Shown piece after piece: positions 17,687-27,587 of a stretch of DNA of 64,000 nucleotides. This stretch comes from Streptomyces cellostaticus (GTDB lineage: Bacteria; Actinomycetota; Actinomycetes; Streptomycetales; Streptomycetaceae), in NCBI RefSeq assembly GCF_023630175.1, contig NZ_JALLIN010000003.1, positions 1 through 64,000 of the forward strand, in the 5' to 3' direction. Made by a program: the position numbers and the translations under genes. How positions within the stretch are numbered: position 1 is the first letter of the stretch; each line of letters starts with the position of its first letter. A model generated the notes under the pieces. The model was not told the DNA's origin, did not search any database, and saw only the letters and a list, made by a program, of their open reading frames with translations.

Positions 17687-19186
17687 TCAGGCCTGATCCC
17701 CGTCGGCCGGGGGATCCGGTGGAGCCGTGGCCGCGCCCGGGAGGCGGATCGTGGCGGTCGTGCCGCCGCTGTCCGCCCGGGCCAGGGAGACCTCGCCGCC
17801 CGCCTGCTGGACCGTGCGGGCCACGATGGACAGGCCGAGGCCGGAGCCCGGCAGGGCGCGGGCGCTCGGGGAGCGCCAGAAGCGGTCGAAGACGTGCGGG
17901 AGTTCGTCCGCGGGGATTCCGGGTCCGTGGTCGCGGACCGTCAGGACGCCCTCCGCGAGCCGCACCTCGACGGTGCCGCCCTCCGGGCTGAACTTCACCG
18001 CGTTGTCGAGGACGTTGACGACCGCCCGCTCCAGCGCGGAGGGCTCCGCCCGGACGTACCAGGGCTCCAGGTCCGCCGTGATGGTCAGTTCGGGGCCGCG
18101 CAACCGGGCCCGGCGCAGGGCCGCCTCGACGGTGTCCTGGAAGGACACCACCTGGACGCGCTCGCCCCGCTGGCCCTCCGAGCGCGACAGCTCCTGCAGA
18201 TCGCCGATCAGCGCGGCCAGTTCCGTCATCTGCGCCTTCACCGAGGCGAGCAGCGCCTTGCGGTCCTCGGGGGGCAGCGGGCGGCCCGTCTCCTCGCTGC
18301 GGGTGAGCAGCTCGATGTTGGTGCGCAGCGAGGTGAGCGGGGTGCGCAGCTCGTGGCCGGCGTCGGCGATGAGCTGCTGCTGCAGGTCGCGGGAGCCGGC
18401 CAGCGCGGTGGTCATCGAGTTGAAGGAGCGCGAGAGCCGCGCCACCTCGTCCTCGCTGTCGTCGTCGACGGGGATGCGGATGCCCAGGTCCTCGGTCCGG
18501 GCCACGTGCTCGACGGCCTCGGTGAGCTTGTCGACCGGGCGCAGTCCGGCCCGCGCCACCGCGAGTCCCGCCGCACCGGCCCCGACCACCCCGACACCGG
18601 AGACGAGGAGCAGGATCAGGGCGAGGTCCTTCAGCGTGTCCCGGGTGTTCTTCAGCGGTATGGCGACCATCAGGGCCGTGTTCGGGTACATCTGGGGCTG
18701 CGTCCCGGGCCCCGGGCTGAAGGTCAGCGGCTGGGTCAGCACCCGCACCGCGTTGCCCTCGGAGTCGGTGCCGTCGCGCAGGATGCCGTTGTGCAGCAGC
18801 CCGTCGTGGTCGTCCGCCCGGGCGATGACGCCGGTGTCGGCGGAGGTGGTCCTCACCCGGCCCGCGGAGTTGGAGGACACGCAGGCGGTGCCGTTCTGCT
18901 TCATGAGCTGGATGTAGTAGTAGTTGCCGTGGGCGTGGAAGTCGCCGAGTCCGGCGTCGCCGGGTGTCTGCGGGCACGACTCCAGCGTCGAGACGATGTT
19001 CACCAGCCGCTGCGGCTCCGAGACCTTCTGCAGATCGGCGTCGACCTGGTCGTACAGCTTGCGCTCCACGATGAACCAGCACGTCACCGAGACCGCCGCC
19101 ACCGCGAACGCCACCGCCGCCGCGACCAGCATCGCCAGCCGGGCCCGGATCGGCAGCGCCCGGTAGCGCCGAGCCAGCCGCCTCAC
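17687..19186 (-). CDS. Two-component sensor histidine kinase (CssS-like)
   Basis: 499 residues. Two membrane segments (about 18-38 and 160-180) enclose an extracellular sensor of about 120 residues with a Cys pair, followed by HAMP, a HisKA domain with the phospho-His in [13 protein letters not shown], and an HATPase with N box ([10 protein letters not shown]), G1 (DHGPGIP) and F/G2 (SGLGLSIV) motifs. GTG/ATG overlap of 4 bp with the response regulator gene upstream shows coupling. The adjacent HtrA-like protease fits the secretion-stress CssRS system described in S. lividans. That identity is by context and recollection. Confidence 0.9.
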   Translation of the reverse strand: MRRLARRYRALPIRARLAMLVAAAVAFAVAAVSVTCWFIVERKLYDQVDADLQKVSEPQRLVNIVSTLESCPQTPGDAGLGDFHAHGNYYYIQLMKQNGTACVSSNSAGRVRTTSADTGVIARADDHDGLLHNGILRDGTDSEGNAVRVLTQPLTFSPGPGTQPQMYPNTALMVAIPLKNTRDTLKDLALILLLVSGVGVVGAGAAGLAVARAGLRPVDKLTEAVEHVARTEDLGIRIPVDDDSEDEVARLSRSFNSMTTALAGSRDLQQQLIADAGHELRTPLTSLRTNIELLTRSEETGRPLPPEDRKALLASVKAQMTELAALIGDLQELSRSEGQRGERVQVVSFQDTVEAALRRARLRGPELTITADLEPWYVRAEPSALERAVVNVLDNAVKFSPEGGTVEVRLAEGVLTVRDHGPGIPADELPHVFDRFWRSPSARALPGSGLGLSIVARTVQQAGGEVSLARADSGGTTATIRLPGAATAPPDPPADGDQA

Positions 19187-19917
19187 TCCGCGCCGCCCTG
19201 CCGCAGGACGTACCCCACGCCGCGGACGGTGTGCACCAGCCGTGGCTCGCCGCCCGCCTCGGTCTTGCGGCGCAGGTACATGACGTAGACGTCGAGCGAG
19301 TTGGAGGAGGGCTCGAAGTCGAAGCCCCAGACGGCCTTCAGGATCTGCTCGCGGGTGAGGACCTGGCGCGGGTGGGCCATGAACATCTCCAGGAGCGTGA
19401 ACTCCGTGCGGGTCAGCTCCACCTGCCGGCCGCCCCGGGTGACCTCGCGGGTGGCGAGGTCCATGCGCAGGTCGCCGAAGGTCAGCGCCTCGTCCGCCCG
19501 GGCCTCGGCCGACACGTCGGCCGCGTACGAGCTGCGCCGCAGCAGCGCCCGGATACGGGCGAACAGCTCGTCCAGCTCGAAGGGCTTGACCAGGTAGTCG
19601 TCGGCCCCGGCGTCCAGCCCCGTCACCCGGTCGCCCACCGTGTCGCGGGCCGTGAGCATGAGGATCGGGGTGGTGTCCCCGGTGCCCCGGATCCTGCGGG
19701 CCGCGGTCAGGCCGTCCATGCGCGGCATCTGGATGTCCAGCACCACCAGGTCCGGCCGGTAGGCCGCCGCCTTCTCCAGGGCGTCCGCGCCGTCGACCGC
19801 GACCTCGGTGCCGTATCCCTCGAAGGCGAGGCTGCGCTGCAGGGCCTCGCGCACGGCGGGCTCGTCGTCGACGATCAGGATGCGCTGGGGGTCACGGTCG
19901 CCTTCGGCGGGGCTCAT
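19183..19917 (-). CDS. OmpR-family response regulator (CssR-like)
   Basis: 244 residues. Receiver domain with acidic pocket ([11 protein letters not shown]), phospho-Asp in [12 protein letters not shown], switch Thr (MLTARD) and Lys (LVKPF). A winged-helix domain follows from about residue 140 ([36 protein letters not shown]). It is transcribed just before and overlapping its kinase by 4 bp. Likely targets are the neighbouring protease and other quality-control genes. Confidence 0.93.
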   Translation of the reverse strand: MSPAEGDRDPQRILIVDDEPAVREALQRSLAFEGYGTEVAVDGADALEKAAAYRPDLVVLDIQMPRMDGLTAARRIRGTGDTTPILMLTARDTVGDRVTGLDAGADDYLVKPFELDELFARIRALLRRSSYAADVSAEARADEALTFGDLRMDLATREVTRGGRQVELTRTEFTLLEMFMAHPRQVLTREQILKAVWGFDFEPSSNSLDVYVMYLRRKTEAGGEPRLVHTVRGVGYVLRQGGAE

Positions 19918-20004
19918 CGCTCGCGGTTCCTCGGGGTGCGGTGGGGTGGACGGGGTGCCTCTCAGCCTCGCACGCCCGGGGGCCGTGGGGCACGCATGCC
20001 GGGC

Positions 20005-20259
20005 TCAGGAGCCCAGCGTGCTCAGTCCGCGTGCCGTGCCGAGCTGGTGCACCGCGCTCAGCCGGCGCAGTGGCACCTTGCGGCGGTGCGGACGGTCGGC
20101 GGAGGTGCGCAGGCCCATCAGTTCCGGGGCCGGCACGGCGACCTCCGGGACGCGGTGGCCGGCGGCGGGGGCGTGCAGCTCGCGCGCCACCGCCAGGGGG
20201 AGGGTGAGGGCGGCCGGGCCGGTGCCCGGGACGTCACTGTGCGAGACCTGAGTGATCAT
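20005..20259 (-). CDS. Small protein downstream of the HtrA-like protease (84 aa)
   Basis: ATG 20259 follows GGGAG with 8-nt spacing and lies 32 bp after the protease stop on the same strand, so it is probably co-transcribed. Sequence begins MITQVSHSDVPGTGPAALTL, has no membrane segment and carries a basic centre (RPHRRKVPLRR). Codon use matches neighbours. It may be a partner of the protease or of the two-component system; nothing in the sequence says which. Confidence 0.65.
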   Translation of the reverse strand: MITQVSHSDVPGTGPAALTLPLAVARELHAPAAGHRVPEVAVPAPELMGLRTSADRPHRRKVPLRRLSAVHQLGTARGLSTLGS

Positions 20260-20290
20260 GACGTGCTCCCTGCTGTGCCGGGTGGGTCGT

Positions 20291-21349
20291 TCAGCCGGTC
20301 GAGCCGGCCCGCAGCTTGGCGAGGTCGGACTTGACGGTGTCGACGGGGATCGCGAAGCCGAGCCCGACGCTGCCCGCGTCCGAGGACGAGGAGGCCTGCG
20401 AACTCGACGAGTACATGGCGGAGTTGATGCCGATGACACGGCCGCTCGCGTCGATCAGCGCGCCGCCGGAGTTGCCGGGGTTCAGCGAGGCGTCCGTCTG
20501 GAGCGCCTTGTAGGTCGTCGTGGACGAGCCGGTGTCGCCGTTGAACTCGCGGCCGCCGAACTGGAACGGCCACCTGCCGTCGCCGCCCTGGCCCTGGTTC
20601 TGGCCCTGGTTCTCGTCGGTGGAGACGGTCACGTCCCGGTCGAGCGCGGAGACGATGCCGCTGGTGACGGTGCCGGTCAGGCCCTCCGGTGAGCCGATCG
20701 CGACGACCGGGTCGCCGACCTGGACGGCGGAGGAGTCGCCCAGCGCGGCGGCCGTCAGCCCGGAGGCACCCCGCAGTTTGATCAGCGCGAGGTCCTTGGA
20801 GCTGTCGGTGCCGACGACGTCGGCGGTGTAGCTGGTGCCGTTGCTGGTGCGCACCTTGATCGAGGAGGCGCCGGAGACGACGTGGTTGTTGGTGACGATC
20901 TCGCCGCCGGAGGTGATGATCACACCGGAGCCGGTGGACGAGCCGTTGCTGAGCGTCGCCCGGACCTCGACGACGCTGGGGCTCACCGCCGAGGCGATCG
21001 CGGCGACGTCGCCCCTCTTGCTCGAAGGGACCACGGTGGTCGTGGCGCCGGCCGACGCGACCGTGTCCTTGCCGGTCAGTTCCTGGAAGGCGTAGGCGGT
21101 GCCGCCGCCGACCGCGGCCGCGACGATCGCCACGGCGGCGAGCAGACCCACCGGTCCTCGGCCGCGCCGCCGTGCCGGTCCGTGGGCCGGCGCGGTGCCC
21201 GGTGCCCTGACCGTGGCCGCCGCGGGCTCGTGGGGCGGCGGGGGCGGCCACTCGGGGTTCGCGGGAGCGGAGTGGACGTGCTGCCGGGCGTACGTGCCGT
21301 CGGGACCCTCGTACGCGTACTCGCCGCTGCGGCGCATGCTCTCGGTCAT
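20291..21349 (-). CDS. HtrA-like trypsin-fold serine protease, membrane-anchored, no PDZ
   Basis: 352 residues. A Pro-rich cytoplasmic tail (1-65) leads to one membrane helix (about 68-90, GPVGLLAAVAIVAAAVGGG), then a trypsin-like protease domain with catalytic His in VTNNHVV, Asp in KDLALIKL and Ser in NPGNSGGAL. A Gln/Gly-rich insertion lies in the loop near residue 240. The protein ends right after the protease domain, so the PDZ domain of classic HtrA is absent. Located next to the CssRS-like pair, it probably degrades misfolded exported proteins outside the membrane. Confidence 0.93.
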   Translation of the reverse strand: MTESMRRSGEYAYEGPDGTYARQHVHSAPANPEWPPPPPHEPAAATVRAPGTAPAHGPARRRGRGPVGLLAAVAIVAAAVGGGTAYAFQELTGKDTVASAGATTTVVPSSKRGDVAAIASAVSPSVVEVRATLSNGSSTGSGVIITSGGEIVTNNHVVSGASSIKVRTSNGTSYTADVVGTDSSKDLALIKLRGASGLTAAALGDSSAVQVGDPVVAIGSPEGLTGTVTSGIVSALDRDVTVSTDENQGQNQGQGGDGRWPFQFGGREFNGDTGSSTTTYKALQTDASLNPGNSGGALIDASGRVIGINSAMYSSSSQASSSSDAGSVGLGFAIPVDTVKSDLAKLRAGSTG

Positions 21350-21526
21350 GACACTGAGGATGTCCCGCGACCATGAGAGCCGCCTGAGTGCTCCCTGAGA
21401 AGCCCGGCAGAACCTCGTTCGCCCGGTGTGAAGGCGATTGCCGGCGCTCGGCGGCGGGCTCTCACCCGCCCCTCATGAACGGGCCGCGCCCGGTCCGAGC
21501 AGCCGCGGGAGCGGGAGCGGCGGCGC

Positions 21527-22552
21527 TCAGTTTGAGCAGCCGCAGGACGTGCGCACCAGGAGCCGTGACGGGAACGTCTTCAGCCGCTCGCGCCGGGACC
21601 CGGCCACCCGAAGCCCGTCGTCCAGGACCAGGTCCACCGCCGCCCGGGCCATCGCCGAGCGGTCCGAGGCCACCGTGGTCAGCGGCGGGTCGGCGAGCGC
21701 CGCCTCCTTGATGTCGTCGAACGCGGCCACCGCCAGCTCGCCGGGCACGTCGATGCGCAGTTCGCGCGCGGCCCGCAGCAGACCGATCGCCTGGTCGTCG
21801 GTGGAGCAGAAGAAGGCGGGCGGACGGTCCGGGCCGGACAGCACGTCCAGGGCCACCCGGTAGGCGTCGTAGCGGTTGTACGGGGCCTCGTAGAGGCGGC
21901 CCTCGGTGGGGATGCCCGCCTCGGCCATCGCCCGCTTCCAGCCCTCGACGTGGTCGGAGACCGGGTCGCCGACGGCCGGCGTCTGTGCCGTGCCGCCCAT
22001 ACAGGCCACGTACTCGTAGCCGTGCTCCAGCAGGTGCCGCACGGCGAGCTGGGCGCCGCCCAGGTCGTCGGTGACGACGGCGACGTCGTCGATCGCCTCC
22101 GGGCGCTCGTGCAGCAGCACCACCCGGGCGTCCCAGGCGTCGATCTCGGCGGCCGCCAGGTCGTTCAGTGCGTGCGAGACGAGGATGAGGCCGGAGACCC
22201 GCATGCCGAGGAACGCCCGCAGGTAGTGGACCTCGCGCTCGGCGATGTAGTCGGTGTTGCCGACGAGGACCATCTTCCCGCGCTCGGAGGCCGCCTGCTC
22301 GACCGCGTGCGCCATCTCCCCGAAGAAGGGCTGGCGGGCGTCCGGGATGATCAGGCCTATCAGGTCCGTCCGGCGCGAGGCCATGGCCTGGGCTACCCGG
22401 TCGGGCCGGTACCCGAGCTCCTTGATCGCCGCGAGGACGCGCTCGCGCGTGGCCGGGGCGACCGGCCGGGGTCCGTTGTTGATGACATAACTGACGACGG
22501 CGGTGGAGGTTCCAGCCAGCCGTGCCACGTCATCCCGAGTCACCTTCGCCAC
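21527..22552 (-). CDS. LacI-family transcriptional regulator
   Basis: 341 residues: N-terminal LacI helix-turn-helix ([22 protein letters not shown], quoted in part) with hinge, then a periplasmic-binding-like effector domain ending in a Cys-rich RTSCGCSN tail. GTG 22552 is 6 nt after TAGACT (22559-22564 on the minus strand), so leaderless. No sugar operon adjoins it, so the ligand is unknown. Confidence 0.92.
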   Translation of the reverse strand: MAKVTRDDVARLAGTSTAVVSYVINNGPRPVAPATRERVLAAIKELGYRPDRVAQAMASRRTDLIGLIIPDARQPFFGEMAHAVEQAASERGKMVLVGNTDYIAEREVHYLRAFLGMRVSGLILVSHALNDLAAAEIDAWDARVVLLHERPEAIDDVAVVTDDLGGAQLAVRHLLEHGYEYVACMGGTAQTPAVGDPVSDHVEGWKRAMAEAGIPTEGRLYEAPYNRYDAYRVALDVLSGPDRPPAFFCSTDDQAIGLLRAARELRIDVPGELAVAAFDDIKEAALADPPLTTVASDRSAMARAAVDLVLDDGLRVAGSRRERLKTFPSRLLVRTSCGCSN

Positions 22553-22603
22553 GCGCGGAGTCTACGCGGATTGACCCGCTCTGGGCAGGGCGTATCACAT
22601 CCC

Positions 22604-22628
22604 GGCCGTGCGCCACCGGCGCACGGCC
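22604..22628. terminator. Hairpin between glnR and the LacI gene
   Basis: Perfect 11-bp stem (22604-22614 with 22618-22628) and ACC loop, about 43 bp past the glnR stop, so probably the glnR terminator. Confidence 0.75.
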
Positions 22629-22671
22629 CGGATCCGGCCCGATCCGAGCGGCAGGCCCCGGGGGACGGCCC

Positions 22672-23451
22672 TCAGGCGTCCGCGTGGATCTCGGCGGCGT
22701 CCAGCGCGGCCGAGGTGTCCGCGTCGTCCGTCTTCGCCCGGTCCGCCTTGGCCTTCTTCTCGTCGGCCGTGCGGTCGCCCTTCTCGGGGGTGACGAAGCG
22801 GTAGCCGACGTTGCGGACGGTGCCGATCAGCGACTCGTGCTCCGGGCCGAGCTTGGCGCGCAGCCGCCGTACGTGCACGTCGACGGTGCGGGTGCCGCCG
22901 AAGTAGTCGTAGCCCCACACCTCCTGCAGGAGCTGGGCGCGGGTGAACACCCGGCCGGGGTGCTGCGCGAGGTACTTGAGCAGCTCGAACTCCTTGAAGG
23001 TCAGGTCCAGGACCCGGCCCTTGAGCTTCGCGGAGTAGGTCGCCTCGTCCACGGAGAGGTCGCCGTTGCGGATCTCCATGGGGGAGTCGTCGTTGACGAT
23101 CTGCTGCCGGCCCATGGCGAGCCGGAGGCGGGCCTCCACCTCGGCCGGGCCGGAGGTGTCCAGCAGCACGTCGTCGATGCCCCAGTCGGCGGTGACGGCG
23201 GCGAGACCGCCCTCGGTGACGACCAGGAGGAGGGGGCAGCCGGGACCGGTGGAGCGCAGGAGCTGGCACAGGCTGCGCACCTGCGGCAGGTCGCGGCGCC
23301 CGTCGATGAGGATGACGTCGGCGCCCGGGGTGTCGACGAGGGCGGGGCCCTCGGCCGGGGCCACGCGCACGTTGTGCAGCAGCAGACCCAGCGCGGGGAG
23401 CACCTCGGTCGACGGCTGGAGGGCGTTGGTCAGGAGCAGCAGAGAACTCAT
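22672..23451 (-). CDS. glnR: Global nitrogen regulator GlnR
   Basis: 259 residues, almost identical in my memory to S. coelicolor GlnR (begins [15 protein letters not shown]). Atypical receiver domain with Asp50 ([11 protein letters not shown]) but lacking the usual phosphorylation pocket, then a winged-helix domain ([39 protein letters not shown] in part). It activates glnA, amtB and glnII and represses others under nitrogen limitation. ATG 23451 follows GAGGAGG. The tail is charged ([16 protein letters not shown]). No partner kinase lies beside it, as is usual. Confidence 0.97.
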   Translation of the reverse strand: MSSLLLLTNALQPSTEVLPALGLLLHNVRVAPAEGPALVDTPGADVILIDGRRDLPQVRSLCQLLRSTGPGCPLLLVVTEGGLAAVTADWGIDDVLLDTSGPAEVEARLRLAMGRQQIVNDDSPMEIRNGDLSVDEATYSAKLKGRVLDLTFKEFELLKYLAQHPGRVFTRAQLLQEVWGYDYFGGTRTVDVHVRRLRAKLGPEHESLIGTVRNVGYRFVTPEKGDRTADEKKAKADRAKTDDADTSAALDAAEIHADA

Positions 23452-23622
23452 ACGTCTGGTTCCTCCTCGGTCCCTGCGAGGACATGGGCGGTACGGAACA
23501 GCTCTGCGATCCCGAAGGCCCCGTACACCGGCGGTCTCCCGCTTCGTATACAACGCTTCCGAAAGCACAAAAGGACCCGGGGGCTGCGCTGCCCGAGTCC
23601 TCTGCCAAGCAGAATAGCCCAC

Positions 23623-24507
23623 ATGAGCAACCGTCCGTCAGGTCATGTGGCGCGTTCCACCGATCGTCCGAATCACGAGACGGTCGGACGGGCACCTATC
23701 AGGACGTTCCTGCGCACGTCGGACGCCATCGCGGTCGATTCCGTATACGATCCCGGCCCGGTCGTATACGAAGCGTCTCCGAACGCCGCCGCACCGCCCT
23801 CCGGCGCCCCGGTGTTCGTGATCGCCCACGGCTTCACCGGGCACGTGGACCGCCCGCACGTGCGCAGGGCGGCGGGTGTGCTCGCCCGGTACGGCGCCGT
23901 CGTCACCTTCTCCTTCCGCGGCCACGGCGCCTCGGGGGGCCGGTCCACGGTCGGCGACAAGGAGGTGCTGGACCTGGCCGCGGCGGTGGAGTGGGCGCGC
24001 GGCTTCGGGCACACGCGGGTGGTGACCGTCGGGTTCTCCATGGGCGGCTCGGTGGTCCTGCGGCACGCGGCCCTGCGGCCCGGCACGGTCGACGCGGTGG
24101 TGTCGGTGAGCTCGCCCGCCCGCTGGTACTACCGGGGCACGGCTCCGATGCGCCGTCTGCACTGGCTGGTCACCCGCCGCACGGGCCGCCTGGTCGGCCG
24201 CTACGGTCTGCGCACCCGCATCCACCACCGGATGTGGGCGCCCTCCACGCCTTCCCCGCGGTGGGGGAGGGACCCGGTGCCGCTGTCCCCGGTGGCGGCG
24301 GTGCCCCGGATCGCGCCGGTCCCGCTGCTGATCGTGCACGGCGACCGTGACGGGTACTTCCCCCTCGACCATCCCCGGATGCTGGCCGAGGCGGCCGGTG
24401 AGCACGGCGAGCTCTGGGTGGAGCCGGGCATGGGCCACGCGGAGAACGCGGCCGGCGACGCCCTGCTGGACCGGATCGGTCGATGGGCCGCGGCCGCGGC
24501 GGGCTAG
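23623..24507 (+). CDS. Alpha/beta-hydrolase
   Basis: 294 residues, divergent from glnR. Oxyanion region IAHGFTGH, nucleophile elbow GFSMGGSV (Ser catalytic), an acidic residue in HGDRDGYFP and the final His in GMGHAENA form a complete catalytic triad. No signal peptide, so cytoplasmic. ATG 23623 has CAGAAT 7 nt upstream, close to a leaderless -10; the frame is open for 1 kb upstream but that overlaps glnR. Substrate unknown. MoaD-like gene follows 64 bp later. Confidence 0.9.
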   Translation: MSNRPSGHVARSTDRPNHETVGRAPIRTFLRTSDAIAVDSVYDPGPVVYEASPNAAAPPSGAPVFVIAHGFTGHVDRPHVRRAAGVLARYGAVVTFSFRGHGASGGRSTVGDKEVLDLAAAVEWARGFGHTRVVTVGFSMGGSVVLRHAALRPGTVDAVVSVSSPARWYYRGTAPMRRLHWLVTRRTGRLVGRYGLRTRIHHRMWAPSTPSPRWGRDPVPLSPVAAVPRIAPVPLLIVHGDRDGYFPLDHPRMLAEAAGEHGELWVEPGMGHAENAAGDALLDRIGRWAAAAAG

Positions 24508-24571
24508 CCTGACACCTGACGGTCTTTGTTCTCTTCCTTTGTTCTCTTCCTGTCGTCGATTGAGGAACCAG

Positions 24572-24826
24572 ATGCCCAAGGTCACGGTCCGCTACTGGGC
24601 CGCCGCCAAGGCCGCGGCCGGGGTCGGCGAGGAGCCGTACGACGCGGCCACGCTCGCCGAGGCGCTCGCCACGGTGCGTGAGCGGCACCCCGGTGAACTC
24701 TCGCGCGTCCTGCGGCGCTGCTCCTTCCTCGTCGACGGTGACCCCGTCGGTACCCGCGCGCATGAGACGGTACGGCTGGCCGAGGGCGGCACGGTCGAGG
24801 TGCTCCCGCCGTTCGCAGGAGGATGA
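24572..24826 (+). CDS. MoaD/ThiS-family sulfur-carrier protein
   Basis: 84 residues, beta-grasp ubiquitin-like fold (MPKVTVRYWAAAKAAAGV) ending in the PPFAGG di-glycine that is adenylated and thiocarboxylated in sulfur carriers. The C-terminal Gly-Gly is complete. The stop is within AGGAGGATGA, which doubles as the ribosome site of the next gene. It could be the MoaD subunit of molybdopterin synthase; no other moa gene is in the window. Confidence 0.9.
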   Translation: MPKVTVRYWAAAKAAAGVGEEPYDAATLAEALATVRERHPGELSRVLRRCSFLVDGDPVGTRAHETVRLAEGGTVEVLPPFAGG

Positions 24827-24830
24827 GGCG

Positions 24831-26078
24831 ATGAGCGACCAGCCGTATCAGGGCGGGCCGTACGAGGGGTACGACCCGTACCGGCAGCAGCCCCACCCGC
24901 AGCACCAGCAGCCGCGCCACCACCACCACCACCAGCAGCAGCCGCCGCAGGAGCACCAGCAGCCGCGGCAGGCGTGGTCCGGTCACGACGACCACGCCCA
25001 GCCCGCCCACGACCCGCAGCTCACCCAGCAGTGGCAGGGGCAGACGTGGGAGACGCAGACCCACGCGCCGGTCCAGCCGGGCGGGGCGGCGTACCCGCTG
25101 CCGCCGGAGCAGCAGGCGTACCAGCAGCCGCGGCACGCGGCCCACCACCAGCCGCAGGCCGCCGAAGCGTACGCGCCGCAGGCCCAGCCGCAGCACCTGG
25201 CACCGCAGCCCGGGCCGGAGGCGCACGCGGGCTCGCACGCGGAGGCACCGGCGGCCGGGGTCACCGCGGGCCCCGGAGCGGAACCGGGTTACGGCCCCGC
25301 CACCCTCGCCGGCAACAGCCGCGTCACCGACGCCCAGCGGGCCCGTCTCGAGGGCCGCTCACCGATCATCGACCCCGGCATGCAGCCCGCGCTGCTCACC
25401 GCGCTGCTCGGCCTGCTGCTGGCGGTGACGGCGCCCATCGCCTCGTACGCGCTCGTCGTGCCGCTGGTGCTGCTCCAGGCGGTGACGGCCGCGGGCTGGT
25501 TCCGGCTGAACGGCATGTGGCCCGCCCGGCAGGGCATCGCGCTGGCCTTCGCGGGAGCGCTCACCGCGGACGTGGCGGTGCTGGCCGCGGGCCGCGACCA
25601 CGCGCCCGCCGCGATCCTCGGCCCGCTCGGCGTCTGGGTCCTGCTGTCCCTGGTCCTCCAGCTCCGCTCGCACGCCTCGCCCGACGAGCGGATGTACGGC
25701 CTGATGGCGACGGTCGCCTCGACGGCCCTGTCGGTGCTGGCCACCGGCTACCTGGGAGCCGCCCCGCACGCGGTGTCCGTGGGCGCCGCGGCGGTCGCGG
25801 TGGCCGTGGTGGCCAGGGCCCTGCCGCTGCCGACCGCGGCCTCGGTCGTGGTCGCCGTGCTGGCGGCGGCCGGCGCGGGCATCGCGGTGGGCGGCATGAC
25901 CGGGTTCGGTGCGAAGGGATCCGCCCTGGGCGCGGCGGCCGGTGTCTGCGCGCTGATCGGCCACCGCGTCGCCGCCTACGACTACCCGTCCCGCTTCGTG
26001 CACTTCACGGCGGGCGTGGCGCTGCCCCTGTCGGCGGCGGCGCCGGTGGTGTGGGTGCTGGGACGGGCTCTCGGTTAG
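24831..26078 (+). CDS. Membrane protein with His/Gln-rich N-terminus
   Basis: 415 residues. The first about 150 residues are Gln/His/Pro-rich with a run HHHHHQQQPPQ, low complexity and possibly metal-binding. From about residue 180 come seven to nine hydrophobic segments (ALLTALLGLLLAVTAPI, TALSVLATGYLGAAPH, among others). Tight spacing with the MoaD-like gene (stop to ATG 4 nt) suggests translation coupling. No family recognised. Followed by two strong hairpins. Confidence 0.85.
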   Translation: MSDQPYQGGPYEGYDPYRQQPHPQHQQPRHHHHHQQQPPQEHQQPRQAWSGHDDHAQPAHDPQLTQQWQGQTWETQTHAPVQPGGAAYPLPPEQQAYQQPRHAAHHQPQAAEAYAPQAQPQHLAPQPGPEAHAGSHAEAPAAGVTAGPGAEPGYGPATLAGNSRVTDAQRARLEGRSPIIDPGMQPALLTALLGLLLAVTAPIASYALVVPLVLLQAVTAAGWFRLNGMWPARQGIALAFAGALTADVAVLAAGRDHAPAAILGPLGVWVLLSLVLQLRSHASPDERMYGLMATVASTALSVLATGYLGAAPHAVSVGAAAVAVAVVARALPLPTAASVVVAVLAAAGAGIAVGGMTGFGAKGSALGAAAGVCALIGHRVAAYDYPSRFVHFTAGVALPLSAAAPVVWVLGRALG

Positions 26079-26089
26079 GGAGCGCCGCC

Positions 26090-26112
26090 GGGCCCGTGCA
26101 CCGCACGGGCCC
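26090..26112. terminator. Terminator of the hydrolase-MoaD-membrane protein operon
   Basis: Perfect 10-bp stem (26090-26099 with 26103-26112) with ACC loop, 12 bp past the stop. Confidence 0.8.
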
Positions 26113-26194
26113 GCCGCGAGCCCTCATCCCCGCCGCAGGATCCACCCCCTGGCCGGGCGCCGCTCCCCTGTCACCCCGGGCACGCGGACATGCC

Positions 26195-26240
26195 GAAGGG
26201 CCGCATCCCCCTGGCGTCCAACCCAGGGATGCGGCCCTTC
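26195..26240. terminator. Second hairpin, terminator of the sulfur genes
   Basis: Perfect 15-bp stem (26195-26209 with 26226-26240), 16-nt loop, between convergent genes, 27 bp past the DUF1416 stop. Confidence 0.8.
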
Positions 26241-26266
26241 GCCGTCACCGAGCCCGTTCGGCCCGC

Positions 26267-26554
26267 TCAGACCGCGATGGCGACCTCGGCCAGCCCGCCC
26301 TGCTGGGCGACGACCGTGCGGTCCGCCGTGCCGCCGGGCACCAGCGCGCGGACGGTCCAGGTGCCTTCCGCCGCGTAGAAGCGGAACTGGCCCGTGGCGG
26401 AGGTGGGCACCTCCGCGGTGAACTCGCCGGTCGAGTCCAGCAGCCGGACGTAACCCGTCACCGGCTCGCCGTCGCGGGTCACCTGACCCTGGATCGTGGT
26501 CTCACCGGGCTTGATCGTCGAGGCGTCCGGGCCGCCGGCCTTCGCTCCACACAT
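26267..26554 (-). CDS. sseC: DUF1416 protein (SseC-like)
   Basis: 95 residues; begins MCGAKAGGPDASTIKPGETT with a conserved Cys2. Family DUF1416, the SseC protein that mycobacteria keep next to rhodanese (sseC-cysA pairs). Beta-sandwich-like, probably a carboxypeptidase-regulatory fold. ATG 26554 follows GGAGAGA. It is 54 bp downstream of the rhodanese gene on the same strand, so in one operon. The exact biochemical role is not established. Confidence 0.88.
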   Translation of the reverse strand: MCGAKAGGPDASTIKPGETTIQGQVTRDGEPVTGYVRLLDSTGEFTAEVPTSATGQFRFYAAEGTWTVRALVPGGTADRTVVAQQGGLAEVAIAV

Positions 26555-26608
26555 GTGTCTCTCCAGAGGGGTCTGACCAGAAGGTCGGTCAAGAAGGGTT
26601 GGTTGCGG

Positions 26609-27454
26609 TCACTTGCCGGAGCCGAGCTCGATCGGCACGCCGACCAGGGAGCCGTACTCGGTCCAGGAGCCGTCGTAGTTCTTGACGTTCTGCACACCGA
26701 GCAGCTCGTGCAGCACGAACCAGGTCAGGGCCGAACGCTCACCGATGCGGCAGTAGGCGATGGTGTCCTTGGCGAGGTCCACGTCCTGCTGGGCGTAGAG
26801 CTCGCGCAGCTCGTCGTCCGACTTGAAGGTGCCGTCGTCGTTGGCGTTCTTCGACCACGGGATGTTCGCGGCGGTCGGCACGTGGCCCGGGCGCTGCGAC
26901 TGCTCCTGCGGCAGGTGGGCCGGGGCGAGCAGCTTGCCGGAGAACTCGTCCGGGGAGCGGACGTCGACCAGGTTCTGGGTGCCGATCGCGGCCACGACGT
27001 CGTCGCGGAAGGCGCGGATCGAGGCGTCCTGCGGCTTGGCCCGGTACTCGGTGGCGGCGCGCTCGGGCACGTCGTCGCCGGCCACCAGCTCGCGGGCGTC
27101 CAGCTCCCACTTCTTGCGGCCGCCGTCGAGGAGCTTGACGTTCTCGTGGCCGTACAGCTTGAAGTACCAGTAGGCGTATGACGCGAACCAGTTGTTGTTG
27201 CCGCCGTAGAGGATCACCAGGGTGTCGTTGGCGATGCCCTTCTTCGACAGGAGCTTCTCGAAGCCCTCCTGGTCGACGAAGTCGCGACGGACCGGGTCCT
27301 GCAGGTCCTTGGTCCAGTCGATCCGGATCGCGTTCTTGATGTGGTTCTTCTCGTAGGCGGACGTGTCCTCGTCCACCTCGACGACGGCGACGTTCGGGTC
27401 GTCCAGGTGCTCCTGGACCCAGTCCGCGTCTACGAGGACGTCGCTGCGGCTCAT
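26609..27454 (-). CDS. sseA: Thiosulfate/3-mercaptopyruvate sulfurtransferase (rhodanese, CysA/SseA-like)
   Basis: 281 residues with two rhodanese domains. The active Cys is in AYCRIGERSALTWFVL of the C-terminal domain, the motif of mycobacterial CysA2/CysA3. The N-terminal domain (VLVDADWVQEHLDD) lacks the Cys and is structural, as expected. It transfers sulfane sulfur from thiosulfate or mercaptopyruvate to an acceptor. ATG 27454 follows GGAGGAG. A 26-residue leader ORF stands 133 bp upstream, so it is probably controlled by translation of that leader. Sits with SseC. Confidence 0.95.
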   Translation of the reverse strand: MSRSDVLVDADWVQEHLDDPNVAVVEVDEDTSAYEKNHIKNAIRIDWTKDLQDPVRRDFVDQEGFEKLLSKKGIANDTLVILYGGNNNWFASYAYWYFKLYGHENVKLLDGGRKKWELDARELVAGDDVPERAATEYRAKPQDASIRAFRDDVVAAIGTQNLVDVRSPDEFSGKLLAPAHLPQEQSQRPGHVPTAANIPWSKNANDDGTFKSDDELRELYAQQDVDLAKDTIAYCRIGERSALTWFVLHELLGVQNVKNYDGSWTEYGSLVGVPIELGSGK

Positions 27455-27501
27455 GCTCTTTCTCCTCCGGGGCAGTTACGGCGGGGCGTGCGGGTGCGTG
27501 G

Positions 27502-27530
27502 GTGCGGGCGCTCGGTCGCGAGCGGCGCAC
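27502..27530 (-). promoter_or_regulatory. Stem-loop in the leader of the rhodanese gene
   Basis: Nested pairing 27502-27506 with 27526-27530 and inner CGCTCG/CGAGCG with a 4-nt loop lies between the leader ORF stop and the rhodanese start. It could be an attenuator or a ribosome-site sequesterer; no U-tract is present. Confidence 0.45.
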
Positions 27531-27587
27531 GGGTGCCCTCCGGGACAGGGCGGTGGGGAACGCGGAGGGCCGGGGGCCGCTACCGCT

